Positions 8,812 through 18,846 are shown, counted from the stretch's first letter. The stretch is 64,000 nucleotides of DNA from Vibrio jasicida CAIM 1864 = LMG 25398 (GCF_000400365.1 NZ_BAOG01000045.1:1-64000), one strand, 5' to 3'. Made by a program: numbers and translations. The notes: generated by a model not told the origin, from the letters alone.

Positions 8812-10404
8812 TTAGTAGTTCGCCTGAATGGTCATACCGCTGTAGCTAGAATATGCGTAAATCATGATGTAGTACCGACCGCTCTGCGGTGCGGTCACTG
8901 TGCATGTCTCGTTGTTACCGTATTTGTATGGTCTGCAATCCCAGTTATTGCGTGTTGGTTTCGAGCCAAAGCGTACGTAGAGGTCAGCATCCCCACTTCC
9001 ACCAATGGTTTGAACAGTTAGACGTTGGCCTGCCTCTAGGTCAGCATAGAAATAGTCCATCGCACCTGTTGCGCCGCTCAAGCCATTCACTGGTAAACCA
9101 GAGGTTAGCTTGCCCTCAGGATCCGGTGTTGGATTTGGACCACCACAATCTTGACCACAGTCAGAATCTGACAAGCTATAGAGCAGCTTGTTTACGCTTC
9201 CGCGAGTGTCTGAGACTTTTCCATTGGATGCTCGTTCAGCAATCAGAGCCTCTAGCTGGCTTGGTGATAATGCACTGTTTTCTTGAAGATATAGCGCTGC
9301 AACACCGGCTACATGTGGCGTTGCCATTGAGGTGCCACTGATGGTTTTGTAGCCACCATCATACCAAGCAGATTTGATTTGCGAGCCTGGTGCAAATACA
9401 TCGACACAGCTACCCCAGTTTGAAAAGCTCGAGCGTGAATCTGAGCTCGTTGTGGAGCCAACGGTCACACCAGAAGCAACACGAGCAGGTGAATAGTTAC
9501 AAGCATCCGCATTAGAATTGCCAGCAGCCAGCATAAAGCTCACGCCAGACTGAACTGCACTTTGCACCGCGCTATCGAGAGCGACAGATTGGCCGCCTCC
9601 CAAACTCATGTTGGCAACAGAAGACCCTGAAGCGTTAGCCGCCACCCAGTCCACCCCGGCAATGACACCGGATGTCGAACCTGAGCCAGAACAGCTAAGC
9701 ACTCTTACACCAACAATATTCACGTTCTTTGCCACACCGTACTGGCTGCCGCCAATGGTGCCCGCAACGTGTGTGCCGTGTCCATTACAGTCACTTGAGT
9801 CTGAATCATTATCGACAAAGTCGTAGCCAGAAACAGAACGCCCACCAAACTCGGCGTGTGAATTGTTCACACCTGTATCGATGACATAAGCCGTTACCCC
9901 AGTGCCATCAAAGTTGGCGTTGTAATTGCTATCAAGCGGTAGGCTGCGCTGATCAATTCGATCAAGTCCCCAAATAGCATTGCTTTGGTTCGCTTCTACC
10001 GAGACTATCGGTTCAAGCGTTAGCATTTTATCTTGTTCGATATAGTCTACTCTCGGATCAGCACGCAGTTCGTCCAGCTGATTTGTATTCAACGTGGCAA
10101 CAAAGCCGCTAATTGAGCGATCAAATACGGATTCTACCTGTATTGAATATAAGCCGGACATACTGTCCACGGATTGCTGTGTGGACTGCTGAAAATCAGG
10201 AGAATCGTTCGGTATCATTTGTGGCTGTTTAAAGACCACAATGTAACGATCAGCGATGGCAACATCGTCCGGAGCGAGCATCAACGCTGCAGGGGCTTGT
10301 TGTAAATCAGAAGCACCTGGCAGATCCGTTGATTTAGAGTAAACGGAAGCAGAATGAAAACAGAGTGCCGAGGTTATACAACAAGTAAGTAGTTTCTTTG
10401 ACAT
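8812..10404 (-). CDS. Secreted subtilisin-like alkaline serine protease (S8) with inhibitor and C-terminal PPC domains
   Basis: 530 residues from ATG 10404, chosen because AAGGA lies 8 bp upstream. Layout: a signal peptide (about 1-25), an I9-type propeptide (YIVVFKQ to DYIEQD), an S8 catalytic domain, then a PPC domain in the last 90 residues (DYFYADLEAGQRL to the C-terminus). The catalytic triad is Asp176 (VIDTGV), His209 (GHGTHVAG) and Ser359 (GTSMATPHVAG), with the oxyanion Asn296 (AAGNS). It resembles the V. alginolyticus exoprotease A family, exported by Sec and type II secretion and self-processed. Expected role: extracellular protein degradation. Confidence 0.93.
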   Translation of the reverse strand: MSKKLLTCCITSALCFHSASVYSKSTDLPGASDLQQAPAALMLAPDDVAIADRYIVVFKQPQMIPNDSPDFQQSTQQSVDSMSGLYSIQVESVFDRSISGFVATLNTNQLDELRADPRVDYIEQDKMLTLEPIVSVEANQSNAIWGLDRIDQRSLPLDSNYNANFDGTGVTAYVIDTGVNNSHAEFGGRSVSGYDFVDNDSDSSDCNGHGTHVAGTIGGSQYGVAKNVNIVGVRVLSCSGSGSTSGVIAGVDWVAANASGSSVANMSLGGGQSVALDSAVQSAVQSGVSFMLAAGNSNADACNYSPARVASGVTVGSTTSSDSRSSFSNWGSCVDVFAPGSQIKSAWYDGGYKTISGTSMATPHVAGVAALYLQENSALSPSQLEALIAERASNGKVSDTRGSVNKLLYSLSDSDCGQDCGGPNPTPDPEGKLTSGLPVNGLSGATGAMDYFYADLEAGQRLTVQTIGGSGDADLYVRFGSKPTRNNWDCRPYKYGNNETCTVTAPQSGRYYIMIYAYSSYSGMTIQANY

Positions 10405-11038
10405 AAAATGTTCCTTGAAATCATAGTGTTGTTGATTTTTACCTAGTACCAAACTGTCAACACGAAAACACAGACAATCAGCGTAATACGCTCAATACGT
10501 GCTGCAGTGACGTTACACGATTCAACCTAGAACAATGCGCAACCGGATGCGTAATTGATAATAATTCACACACTCAGAAACATGATCAATAACCAAGCTT
10601 TATTGAAATTGAAATACAAAGATTCATTTAGACTTAGAGCAAAATCCCTAAAATAGAATAATTCTACACACCTGACATATTACCTGTTACATACCCTCCT
10701 ACTACCGATAATTTACGCAATAAAGACTTCACTTTTCTTTCATTCTAGGTTTTTCACCTACTAAGGTTCATTTGATTGCATAATTGACCTAAATCAACGA
10801 ACCTGTCGTTTATATTCTTTGCATATTTGTAAATGAAAGGTGACCAACTGCTTGGGAAGCTAGCAAAATCAAATCGTGCAAAGTTTGTGCGTTTTTAACA
10901 TCGTTTTTTGCCATAAAAACCATCGATTTTTTGCATTTTATCGAATAAAACGATTGCTATACCGTGACTTCCAGAGCGTACCAATAAGAAGTACGCCGCC
11001 CTAGTGAGAGTGAAAAATCACTTAAAAAGGAAGTTATT
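10405..11038. other. Divergent promoter region between the protease and cytochrome c peroxidase genes
   Basis: About 630 bp without a gene. It must contain both divergent promoters. Apart from the FNR-like box listed separately I see AT-rich sequence and no RNA gene. Confidence 0.5.
10784..10797 (+). promoter_or_regulatory. FNR-like box upstream of cytochrome c peroxidase
   Basis: TTGACCTAAATCAA matches the FNR consensus TTGAT-N4-ATCAA with one change. It lies about 240 bp before the peroxidase start. Di-heme peroxidases are commonly FNR-activated when oxygen is low, so the context supports it. The long leader makes other placements possible. Confidence 0.55.
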
Positions 11039-12025
11039 ATGAAAACTCTTATAGCAGTGAGCGTCTTGTCAGTCCTATCTTTCGGTGCCTATGCAGAGCG
11101 CCAATCTGCAGAGCCAATCAAGGTCATTGAGCCTATTTCTGGCCTTGATGCTAAGAAAGTAGAACTGGGTAAAACGTTGTGGTTTGAACCTCGTTTATCC
11201 GCCTCCAACACCATTTCTTGTAACTCTTGCCATAACATCGCAAAAGGTGGCGTCGATAACCTACCAAGCTCCATTGGTCATAAATGGGCCATTGGTCCTA
11301 TCAACTCACCGACGGTGTTTAACTCAGATTTGAACTTTGTTCAGTTCTGGAACGGGCGCGCAAAAGATTTGCAAGAACAAGCGGCTGGCCCTATAGAAAA
11401 CCCACTCGAAATGGCCTTTAGCCACCAGCTTGCGATCGACACGCTCAAGTCGATTCCACAATATCGCGAGTGGTTTAAAGAGGCGTATGGTACTGAGACC
11501 ATAGATATTGATAACGTCACCGATGCGATTGCAACGTTCGAACAAACCTTGCGTACACCAAACGCGCCATTCGATCTTTGGTTAAAAGGCGACGATAATG
11601 CCCTCACTACCGCACAGGTCGAGGGTTACAACTTATTCAAAGCGAAAGGTTGTACAGCGTGTCACAGCGGCCCTCTCGCTGGTGGTCAAATGTACCAAAA
11701 AATGGGCTTAGTGAAGCCGTTCGCAACGGATAACCCAGATGTGGGACGTAAAGCGATCACGGGTAATGATTTCGATAAGTTTGTCTTCAAAGTACCGACA
11801 CTAAGAAATGTTGAACTGACCTACCCTTACTTCCATGATGGCTCAGTTTGGGAGTTAGAAGAAGCGGTGTCGATGATGGCTGATTTACAACTTGGCCAAA
11901 AGCTGACGAAGGAAGAGTCTGGAAAAATCACTGAGTTCTTACGTTCTCTAACGGGTGATCAACCGGAAGTGACGTTGCCTCACTTACCGCCATCCACTAA
12001 CGAGACTGCTCGCCCGAATATCTAA
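11039..12025 (+). CDS. ccpA: Periplasmic di-heme cytochrome c peroxidase
   Basis: 328 residues. A Sec signal peptide ends at AYAE (about residue 19). Two c-type heme sites are visible, CNSCH at residues 61-65 and CTACH at 205-209, as expected for the bacterial di-heme family. The enzyme reduces hydrogen peroxide to water in the periplasm with electrons from small cytochromes. The start is supported by AAAGGAAG shortly upstream. It is monocistronic, ending in a hairpin shared with the convergent aspartokinase gene. Confidence 0.93.
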   Translation: MKTLIAVSVLSVLSFGAYAERQSAEPIKVIEPISGLDAKKVELGKTLWFEPRLSASNTISCNSCHNIAKGGVDNLPSSIGHKWAIGPINSPTVFNSDLNFVQFWNGRAKDLQEQAAGPIENPLEMAFSHQLAIDTLKSIPQYREWFKEAYGTETIDIDNVTDAIATFEQTLRTPNAPFDLWLKGDDNALTTAQVEGYNLFKAKGCTACHSGPLAGGQMYQKMGLVKPFATDNPDVGRKAITGNDFDKFVFKVPTLRNVELTYPYFHDGSVWELEEAVSMMADLQLGQKLTKEESGKITEFLRSLTGDQPEVTLPHLPPSTNETARPNI

Positions 12026-12044
12026 ATTGTTCGATAAGAAACAC

Positions 12045-12069
12045 AAAGGAGCCACAATTGGCTCCTTTA
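12045..12069. terminator. Bidirectional terminator between ccpA and the ectoine operon
   Basis: AAAGGAGCCA and TGGCTCCTTT form a perfect hairpin with A- and T-runs on either side, placed between two convergent stops. Confidence 0.8.
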
Positions 12070-12094
12070 CTATTTCCATTACCAACTAAACGCT

Positions 12095-13519
12095 TTAAGC
12101 AACGCTCACTGATTTTTTCATTGTACTGCCTTGCTCAAAGAACTCTTCGTGCAGTGCACAAATCGCTTGTTTATACTCGCCATCACTGACCACAAACTGT
12201 ACATTCACGTTTCTCATTGATGAATGGAGCGCGATCGGTGTTACCCCACTGTTCATCAGCGCTAGTACGCCTTTCGCTAAAGTTTTATTAGTGTCAATCT
12301 GAGAACCAATCGCTGAGATCAACGCGACCATTTTTCCTGTAATTGATGCTTTAGGGTGGCGCTTTTCAGCCTTGTAGAGCACTTTGTTTAAACTATCAAT
12401 GCTGCCGCCTAGGTAATAAGTGATTGAGTTTGCGTTCATCTCCTTCCCAATCAGATTAACGCGAGCGTCCGCAATGATTTCCATCAGTTCGTAACTGACA
12501 TTATCTACTTTGCCTACCATCGCTTGGTCAAACAAATGAAGTGCAAACACCTTTTGTTTACCTGCAATAATCTCAATACGATCATTCTCTGGGCGATAAT
12601 CTGCTGAGATTAACGTTCCTTGGTGCTCAGGCTCAAACGTGTTCTTTATTTGTAACTCAATACCGCTCTCACGTAGACCCGCAGCAGCATTGGGATGGAT
12701 GGCTTCCATCCCTAAGTTTGCCAGTTGATCAGCCACATCATAGTTGGTCGAGCCTATAGGGTTAACGTTATTGACACCAACCACTCGCGGATCGGCAGAA
12801 CTTAAATGGTATTCCTTATGGATAATCGCCAGATCAGCTTTAGTCATGGCAGCGATGCGACTGAACGTCATCTCACTGTAACCGCGATCATAGGTGTGCA
12901 TTAAACCTTCTTTGCAGTAGGCATACCCTGTGACAATTGGCAATTCTTGAGTAACATCAATCTCAGCAAAGGCATCAGAGATAGATTCATCCAGTGTTTT
13001 GGGTGTTTGGTTATCCCAACCAGAAAGATCGACAAACTTTGCATTAATGCCGATATTTTTCAATTTCAAAGCCGTGTTATAGGCACTGTGTACTTCACCT
13101 ATCGAGGAGAGAAATTCACGAATTTGAGGCAAATAATGACGTAGAGAAAATTGACCATACTGACAAGTTTCAAGAATGTTGGTGACACAGTTTTTAGCTT
13201 CTGCGATGCGAGAACGGATGAATTTATCCGCACGCATTCTATTCATTGGGTCAGCAAAGATATGTTCATTGGTCAGTAGCATTCGACTTTCAACATAATC
13301 TAACGCCTCCTCCCATGCTTCATCTCGCTTGGCAATCAATTGATAGACGCCTGGCTTGCTGGTTTTTTTGCATTCCAGTAGTGCATCCGTCATACCACCG
13401 TAGGCAGAAACGACAAAAATCCGGTTATAAGGGTTTTGTGGACGAAGGAGAATGTTATCAAGCACAGCATCGAATGCTGTCATCGAAGTACCGCCGATCT
13501 TTTCTACGGTAAATGTCAT
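12095..13519 (-). CDS. ask: Aspartate kinase of the ectoine cluster
   Basis: 474 residues. The N-terminal amino-acid kinase domain carries KIGGTS, and C-terminal ACT-type segments follow (RVNLIGKEMNANSITYYLGG, ISAIGSQIDTN). It phosphorylates aspartate, the first step towards aspartate semialdehyde and then diaminobutyrate. A copy linked to ectABC is thought to escape lysine/threonine feedback and feed ectoine synthesis. It is the last gene of the operon, 88 bp after ectC, with a perfect hairpin and U-rich tract in the gap that may lower its expression relative to ectABC. Confidence 0.93.
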   Translation of the reverse strand: MTFTVEKIGGTSMTAFDAVLDNILLRPQNPYNRIFVVSAYGGMTDALLECKKTSKPGVYQLIAKRDEAWEEALDYVESRMLLTNEHIFADPMNRMRADKFIRSRIAEAKNCVTNILETCQYGQFSLRHYLPQIREFLSSIGEVHSAYNTALKLKNIGINAKFVDLSGWDNQTPKTLDESISDAFAEIDVTQELPIVTGYAYCKEGLMHTYDRGYSEMTFSRIAAMTKADLAIIHKEYHLSSADPRVVGVNNVNPIGSTNYDVADQLANLGMEAIHPNAAAGLRESGIELQIKNTFEPEHQGTLISADYRPENDRIEIIAGKQKVFALHLFDQAMVGKVDNVSYELMEIIADARVNLIGKEMNANSITYYLGGSIDSLNKVLYKAEKRHPKASITGKMVALISAIGSQIDTNKTLAKGVLALMNSGVTPIALHSSMRNVNVQFVVSDGEYKQAICALHEEFFEQGSTMKKSVSVA

Positions 13520-13561
13520 GAGAGGGCCTTAATGATTGGTAATTTGAAAGAAAGGAAAAGA

Positions 13562-13587
13562 AAATGGGGTGAAGCTTCACCCCATTT
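13562..13587 (-). terminator. Internal hairpin/terminator between ectC and aspartokinase
   Basis: A perfect inverted repeat (AAATGGGGTGAAG with its complement) is followed on the minus strand by TTTTCTTTTCC. It lies inside the operon and has all features of an intrinsic terminator, so partial read-through into the aspartokinase gene is likely. Confidence 0.75.
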
Positions 13588-13607
13588 CAAATGTTTATAG
13601 AGTTAGG

Positions 13608-13994
13608 CTAGTCAACCAGAGGGTAAACACCGTTCTCATCGTGCACTTCCGCACCTGTAATTGGTGGGTTAAACACGCATGCCATCACCATTTCTTTGTT
13701 TTTGTATGCACGAAGATAATGTTCGTCATGCTTATCAAGGATGTACAGTGTGCCGGGTTTAATTGGATAGGTTTCGCCACCTACGACTTCTATTTCCCCT
13801 TCTCCACTCATGCAAAATACCGACTCGAGATGGTTCTGATAATGGATGTGCGTTTCTGTTCCTTCGTATATCGTCGTGATATGGAATGAGAAGCCCATGT
13901 TGTCATCTTTCAATAACATACGTACGCTTTCCCAGTTGTCCGACACAACACGTCTTTCGCTATTGCGACACTCATCGAGTGTTCTAACGATCAT
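13608..13994 (-). CDS. ectC: L-ectoine synthase
   Basis: 128 residues, typical of EctC, a small cupin that closes N-gamma-acetyl-diaminobutyrate into the ring of ectoine. Cupin features are visible: [20 protein letters not shown] and [17 protein letters not shown], which supply the metal- and substrate-binding residues. The gene starts 13 bp after ectB, so it is co-transcribed. Ectoine is a cytoplasmic compatible solute made under high salt. Confidence 0.97.
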   Translation of the reverse strand: MIVRTLDECRNSERRVVSDNWESVRMLLKDDNMGFSFHITTIYEGTETHIHYQNHLESVFCMSGEGEIEVVGGETYPIKPGTLYILDKHDEHYLRAYKNKEMVMACVFNPPITGAEVHDENGVYPLVD

Positions 13995-14007
13995 AATTCT
14001 TTCCTTG

Positions 14008-15273
14008 CTATGATGCTTGTTTGAAATGTTTGCTTGCGATGGCTTCGACTGAACCCTCGAAGATATTCAGCCCTTGCGTAAGTTCGGATTCTGAAATGGT
14101 CAATGGACAGAAGAACTTCACGACTTCATCATTTGGTCCTGCAGTTTCAATCACCATGCCATTGTCGAAACAGGTTTTAGCAATATCGCCTGAGATTTGA
14201 CCGTTCTTACATTCAATTCCGATCATCATGCCGCGGCCTTTGCGCTGTACAAACAACTCAGGGAATCGTTGAACCGAACGTTGAATAACTTCATTAACCA
14301 TGCTTGAGCAACGCTTAATGTGCGTTTCGAAGTTATCGTTTGACCAGTAAGCCTCGAGTGCTTTCGTGGCAGTCACAAACGCGTGGTTATTTCCTCGGAA
14401 TGTGCCGTTATGCTCGCCTGGTTTCCACTGATCAAGTTCTGGCTTTAAGAGCACAATAGCCATTGGTAGACCATAACCACCAATGGATTTAGACAGAGTC
14501 ACCATATCTGGCTTGATACCCGATGGCTCAAAGCTGAAGAATGTACCTGTTCTGCCGCACCCTGCTTGGATATCGTCAACAATCAATAAGATATCGTGTG
14601 CTTTACACAACTTACTTAACCGCTGCAGCCACGCGTTGGATGCCACATTTAGACCACCTTCACCTTGCACGGTTTCTAGCAGTACTGCCGCTGGCTTATC
14701 CATACCCGCCGAGTTATCGGTCAACATGGTTTCAAACAGTTTGAGACCATCAATATCAGCATAACCTTCGAAAGGAATACGAGTGACGTTGTTAAGACTA
14801 GAGCCCGCGCCTTGGCGATGATGTTGGTTACCCGTTGCCGCTAACGCACCCGCCGTACAACCGTGAAAACCGTTGGTGAAAGCTACGATACTACTGCGCC
14901 CTTTCACTTTCTTTGCCAATTTAATGGCGGCTTCAACGGCGTTGGTTCCCGTAGGGCCAGTGAATTGAACTTTGTAATCAAGCGCTCTTGGTTCAAGAAT
15001 GTACTTATTCAAGGCTTCAAGAAAAGCGGCTTTTGCTTCTGAGTGCATGTCTAAGCCGTGTGTAATGCCATCCATTTCAATGTACTCAAGAAGCGCTTGC
15101 TTGAGTACTGGATTGTTATGACCGTAATTTAGAGATCCCGCTCCAGCAAGGAAATCGAGGTAACGTTCGCCTTGTTCTGTTTCTAGCCAGGAACCTTTTG
15201 CTTTGCGAAAGACAACCGGGAAACTGTTTGAGTATGAACGTACGTTGGATTCCTGCTTTTTGAAAATATCCAT
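14008..15273 (-). CDS. ectB: Diaminobutyrate-2-oxoglutarate transaminase
   Basis: 421 residues, a class III PLP-dependent aminotransferase. It converts aspartate semialdehyde plus glutamate into 2,4-diaminobutyrate. Visible features are [16 protein letters not shown] (phosphate-binding region), [15 protein letters not shown] with the PLP-ring Asp, and [12 protein letters not shown] with the Schiff-base lysine. It sits between ectA (35 bp gap) and ectC (13 bp gap). Confidence 0.97.
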   Translation of the reverse strand: MDIFKKQESNVRSYSNSFPVVFRKAKGSWLETEQGERYLDFLAGAGSLNYGHNNPVLKQALLEYIEMDGITHGLDMHSEAKAAFLEALNKYILEPRALDYKVQFTGPTGTNAVEAAIKLAKKVKGRSSIVAFTNGFHGCTAGALAATGNQHHRQGAGSSLNNVTRIPFEGYADIDGLKLFETMLTDNSAGMDKPAAVLLETVQGEGGLNVASNAWLQRLSKLCKAHDILLIVDDIQAGCGRTGTFFSFEPSGIKPDMVTLSKSIGGYGLPMAIVLLKPELDQWKPGEHNGTFRGNNHAFVTATKALEAYWSNDNFETHIKRCSSMVNEVIQRSVQRFPELFVQRKGRGMMIGIECKNGQISGDIAKTCFDNGMVIETAGPNDEVVKFFCPLTISESELTQGLNIFEGSVEAIASKHFKQAS

Positions 15274-15308
15274 GATGAGACCGTTATTTGATTCCTATTG
15301 GGTGGGAG

Positions 15309-15854
15309 TTAATTGAGGGGAATGCGATACAGGTATTCCGTATCGTGTTTGCCCTTGAAATGATCTTTTTCGTCCAAGAAAGTGGTCACCTCACCAGCAT
15401 TACTATTTTGAGCATCGAGTTTTTTAAATAGTGCCCAAGATGCCTCATTAGATTTAGTAATTGTGGTTTCGACGGTGTCGATGCCTTCAAGCCCTTCTCG
15501 CTTTAATAAATTGTCGAGCATTTGAAAAGCCAAACCCTTGCCTCTAAAACGAGGAGCGACGGCGACCTGCCAGACGAACAACACATTAGGTTCATCTGGC
15601 TTTTGATAACCAGAGATAAACCCTGCGAGCTCGCCTTTATGCTCAACCAAAATACAGGTTTTGCTGAAGTGCGTAGACTGAAGGAAATTGCAATATGAAG
15701 AGTTCATATCGAGTGGTGGACAATCTGCTATCAAGCTGTAGACGTTGTCACCATCCGACACTTCTGGCTCACGAAAAATCCATTTTTTGCTTGGGTCTTC
15801 TCCAATTTCTGGATACATCACCCAAGGAGCTGATGTGATCATGTGTAGATACAT
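15309..15854 (-). CDS. ectA: L-2,4-diaminobutyrate acetyltransferase
   Basis: 181 residues, GNAT fold. It acetylates diaminobutyrate from acetyl-CoA, the second committed step of ectoine synthesis. The acetyl-CoA motif is VAVAPRFRGKGLAFQMLDNL. Two starts compete: ATG 15854 has AAGGA only 1 bp away, ATG 15842 has it 13 bp away. The second (MITSAPWVM) resembles the EctA N-terminus I recall. It is the first gene of ectABC-ask. In V. parahaemolyticus the operon is salt-induced and CosR-repressed, but I could not place a CosR site here. Confidence 0.95.
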   Translation of the reverse strand: MYLHMITSAPWVMYPEIGEDPSKKWIFREPEVSDGDNVYSLIADCPPLDMNSSYCNFLQSTHFSKTCILVEHKGELAGFISGYQKPDEPNVLFVWQVAVAPRFRGKGLAFQMLDNLLKREGLEGIDTVETTITKSNEASWALFKKLDAQNSNAGEVTTFLDEKDHFKGKHDTEYLYRIPLN

Positions 15855-16155
15855 ATCCTTCGTGTTCTAATTAAATTTCCTTTTTATTATGGGCATCTCT
15901 CGTAGCTAAAAATCAAATAAACAAGAGATTAATCGTCATTAAGTCGATCAATATCACATCATTAGTGGTTGAGGGTGAAATGAAAATTAGTTTGAGCTCT
16001 AATGTATTTATAGGGCAACGTAAGAAATTAGACGATACAGCGTCACTATTCGTCAGCAGCCCACCCAAAGAAATGATTACAACCGTAAGAAATCCTTCCA
16101 TTCGGTATTAATGCAACAGATTGGGTGAGAAAAAGAAATAAAGCATAAGAAAAGA
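15855..16155. other. ect operon upstream region
   Basis: About 300 bp between ectA and the terminator of the BCCT gene. It must hold the salt-regulated ect promoter. A 62-codon minus-strand frame here (15913-16101) looks random. I could not identify a specific operator by eye. Confidence 0.5.
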
Positions 16156-16182
16156 AAACGGCACGCCTAAGCATGCCGTTTT
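16156..16182 (-). terminator. Terminator of the BCCT carrier gene
   Basis: AACGGCA and TGCCGTT form the stem around a loop. On the minus strand a T-rich tract follows, about 30 bp past the BCCT stop. Confidence 0.7.
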
Positions 16183-16213
16183 TTATTGAAATTTATCAGA
16201 GAAAAGATTCGCG

Positions 16214-17878
16214 TTACGCTTTCGCTTTTTTCGCTGATTTAGATTTTGGACGAGGCTCATCCATTAGGCCTTTCACCAAAGACACTGTCGCCACAAGAAG
16301 TACGATTGTGAATGGCAAGCCCGTTGTTACCGCCATCGCCTGTGCCGCTGCTAGACCGCCACCAAGCATCAGTGCAATTGCTACCAAGCCTTCGAATGTG
16401 CACCAGAACACACGTTGTGGTGTTGGCGCGTCCACTTTACCGCCCGCGGCAATCGTATCGATAACCAAAGAGCCAGAGTCAGCTGACGTAATGAAGAATA
16501 CGACTACTAGAATGATACCCACGATAGAAGTGATCTGAGAAAGTGGCATCACGTCTAACATAGCGAACAGTTTAAGAGGCAGTTCTGCATCAAATACTGC
16601 TTGGTAGCCATCGTTCACGTATTGGCTGATCGCCGTTCCGCCGAATGCGGTCATCCATAACACACACACTGTAGATGGGATCAAAATTACACACACGATA
16701 AACTCACGAACAGAACGACCACGAGATACGCGCGCAATAAACATACCTACGAATGGTGACCATGAAATCCACCATGCCCAGTAGAACGCAGTCCAACCTT
16801 GCGAGTAGTTCACGTCTTCACGACCAAACGGCATCGACAATGCAGGAATATTCGCTAGGTAAGCACCAATGTTGTCAAAGAAGCCCGTCATAATTGCCAT
16901 AGTTGGACCAACAATGATCACGAATAATAGCAATAGCGCCGCTAAACCCATATTGATTTCAGACAGACGCTTAACACCACTATCTAGGCCCGCAACCACA
17001 GAGATCAATGCAAGTGCCGTGATGATAATGATCAACACAACTTGCGTGGTGTCTGTCATTGGGATACCGAACAGGAAGTTAAGACCTGTTGCCGCTTGCG
17101 ATGCACCGTAACCAAGAGAAGTCGCTAGACCAAATACCGTTGCAACTACGGCAAGAATATCGATCACGTGACCAGTCCAGCCCCAAACGCGCTCACCAAA
17201 AAGAGGGTAGAAAATGGAACGCATCGTTAGAGGCAAGCCTTTGTTAAACGAGAAAATCGCCAAACCAAGAGCCAACAGTGCATAGATAGACCATGGATGC
17301 AGAGCCCAGTGGTAAATCGTTGCAGCCATACCAAGTGCAGACGCAGCCGAGGTGTCCCCTTCCGCAGCACCCAGTGGAGCCCAGTCAGTACGAACGCCGT
17401 TCTCAACGTTTACACCACCTAGTGCCGCACTAAAGTGAGACATTGGCTCAGATACACCAAAGAACACCAAACCGATACCCATACCAGCTGCGAATAGCAT
17501 CGCAAGCCAACCGGCATAAGTATAATCTGGCGTTGCTTCTGTACCACCGATACGAACACGACCAAGTGGCGTGACGATCAGGATCAAGCACACCACGACA
17601 AACACGTTGCCCGCAGATAGGAAGAACCAATCAAGATTTGATACCAGCCAACCACGCAAACCCGCAAAGAACGGTTCTACTTGTTGTCTGAATGTCAGTG
17701 TTAACACTACGAACAGGATGATCGACATGCCTGAAATAGCAAATACACGGTTGTGAATATCAAGTCCAAAAGGACCGACTTTTAACGCGACGTTATCCTG
17801 ACCAATCTGGTAATCAGTATCGATCGGGTTCACCTTACCGTCGGGGCGCTGTATACCGCCATTGTTGTCAGTGCTCAC
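16214..17878 (-). CDS. BCCT family betaine/carnitine/choline carrier
   Basis: 554 residues with about twelve membrane segments. The BCCT substrate-site signature is clear: YWAWWISWSPFVGMFIARVS, with the tryptophan box of betaine binding, and GMGIGLVFFGVSEPMSHF upstream. These carriers import glycine betaine, proline, ectoine or choline with Na+ under osmotic stress. The charged, lysine-rich C-terminus (KSKSAKKAKA) may be osmosensory. It lies directly upstream of ectA on the same strand, placing solute uptake beside synthesis. AAGGAG precedes the start. Confidence 0.94.
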   Translation of the reverse strand: MSTDNNGGIQRPDGKVNPIDTDYQIGQDNVALKVGPFGLDIHNRVFAISGMSIILFVVLTLTFRQQVEPFFAGLRGWLVSNLDWFFLSAGNVFVVVCLILIVTPLGRVRIGGTEATPDYTYAGWLAMLFAAGMGIGLVFFGVSEPMSHFSAALGGVNVENGVRTDWAPLGAAEGDTSAASALGMAATIYHWALHPWSIYALLALGLAIFSFNKGLPLTMRSIFYPLFGERVWGWTGHVIDILAVVATVFGLATSLGYGASQAATGLNFLFGIPMTDTTQVVLIIIITALALISVVAGLDSGVKRLSEINMGLAALLLLFVIIVGPTMAIMTGFFDNIGAYLANIPALSMPFGREDVNYSQGWTAFYWAWWISWSPFVGMFIARVSRGRSVREFIVCVILIPSTVCVLWMTAFGGTAISQYVNDGYQAVFDAELPLKLFAMLDVMPLSQITSIVGIILVVVFFITSADSGSLVIDTIAAGGKVDAPTPQRVFWCTFEGLVAIALMLGGGLAAAQAMAVTTGLPFTIVLLVATVSLVKGLMDEPRPKSKSAKKAKA

Positions 17879-18030
17879 GATTTATCTCCTTAAAATACGT
17901 GGCCAAATTAAAAAAATCGTTGTAGGAATCGAAGGGATGGCTTTTTCGCGCCACTTGCTGCAAAGCTTATTGCGATCGTTGCGCCGCTATTAGAATTGTT
18001 ACTCTACTGTGTAATTTTAACGTTAAACGC

Positions 18031-18060
18031 CCCGATATCGCATTGCATTTCGTTATCGGG
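18031..18060 (-). terminator. Probable terminator after the exonuclease gene
   Basis: CCCGATA and TATCGGG form a stem 37 bp past the exonuclease stop, with a modest T-rich stretch on the minus strand. Confidence 0.45.
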
Positions 18061-18096
18061 ACGACTAATTATTTTTATGGCTAAATTGCAGCGTGG

Positions 18097-18846
18097 TTAT
18101 TGCCAAATCGTAGACAATCGCATGTCCTCGTCAAAATGGTATTGCAGTTGCGCTTGTAGCAGTTCCGCTGTCGCAAGCGCATCCGTAAGTGCATGATGAG
18201 GTTGATATACTGGCAGATGATATCTTTCACGAGCGTGCCCTAAACGCACCGAGCCCGGCTTTTTACCTTTGAGCTTATTTAACCAACCTTCACATTGACG
18301 ACGCTGAATCGCGTATTCAATATCCAAGGTATCTACAACAGGGAATTGAATCCCCTCACCTATGCTATTCAACAAGGCATTGTTAAAGAATTGACGCTCA
18401 ATATTTTTGTAATGCACCACCACAATCTTGCCTGAGAGTTCTGCCAATATAACCTCTAAGATTTGATTAAGTTGCGGCGCACTCTTCACTTCTGAATCGG
18501 TAATACCATGAATCACAACCGATTCTTCATTCAATTCTCGATTTGGATTCACCACCCAATGACGCGAGCCACTGCATTGCACTCGTTCCAGAGTAAACGG
18601 AACTAAACCAATAGTAAGAATGGCGTCTTCTTCTGCATTTAAGCCCGTGGTCTCAAAATCGACGGAGACAAAAGGTACCTCTTTTAATGGCGTATCTCCA
18701 TTCACAATAGGCGCAGAGTAATAACGTTTTAATCGATCATCTTTCGCTTGCGCGGCAAGTTGCTCAAAGAAAACGGGCCAATCAGGTGTCTGGCTGGTAT
18801 CTAATAAATCACGTGCATCTTGCTGTTGTTTAAAAAACCACATCAT
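18097..18846 (-). CDS. DEDDh 3'-5' exonuclease, DnaQ-like
   Basis: 249 residues. The nuclease motifs are in order: VDFETTGLN (ExoI, Asp and Glu metal ligands), a central region (VVHYKNIERQFF), and HHALTDALATAEL (ExoIII-epsilon His and Asp). It resembles the DnaQ/PolC-type family acting on single strands of DNA or RNA; its substrate is unknown. The gene overlaps the end of the CBS/DUF294 gene by 4 bp, so the two are coupled. The same pair appears together in other Vibrionaceae and Shewanella, as far as I recall. Confidence 0.88.
   Translation of the reverse strand: MMWFFKQQQDARDLLDTSQTPDWPVFFEQLAAQAKDDRLKRYYSAPIVNGDTPLKEVPFVSVDFETTGLNAEEDAILTIGLVPFTLERVQCSGSRHWVVNPNRELNEESVVIHGITDSEVKSAPQLNQILEVILAELSGKIVVVHYKNIERQFFNNALLNSIGEGIQFPVVDTLDIEYAIQRRQCEGWLNKLKGKKPGSVRLGHARERYHLPVYQPHHALTDALATAELLQAQLQYHFDEDMRLSTIWQ

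Noticed and set aside
8889..9341. 150-codon plus-strand frame opposite the protease gene
   Set aside because: Fully antisense to a well-supported S8 protease with catalytic triad; no domain in its own frame.
15913..16101. 62-codon minus-strand frame upstream of ectA
   Set aside because: No ribosome site or domain; lies in the ect promoter region.
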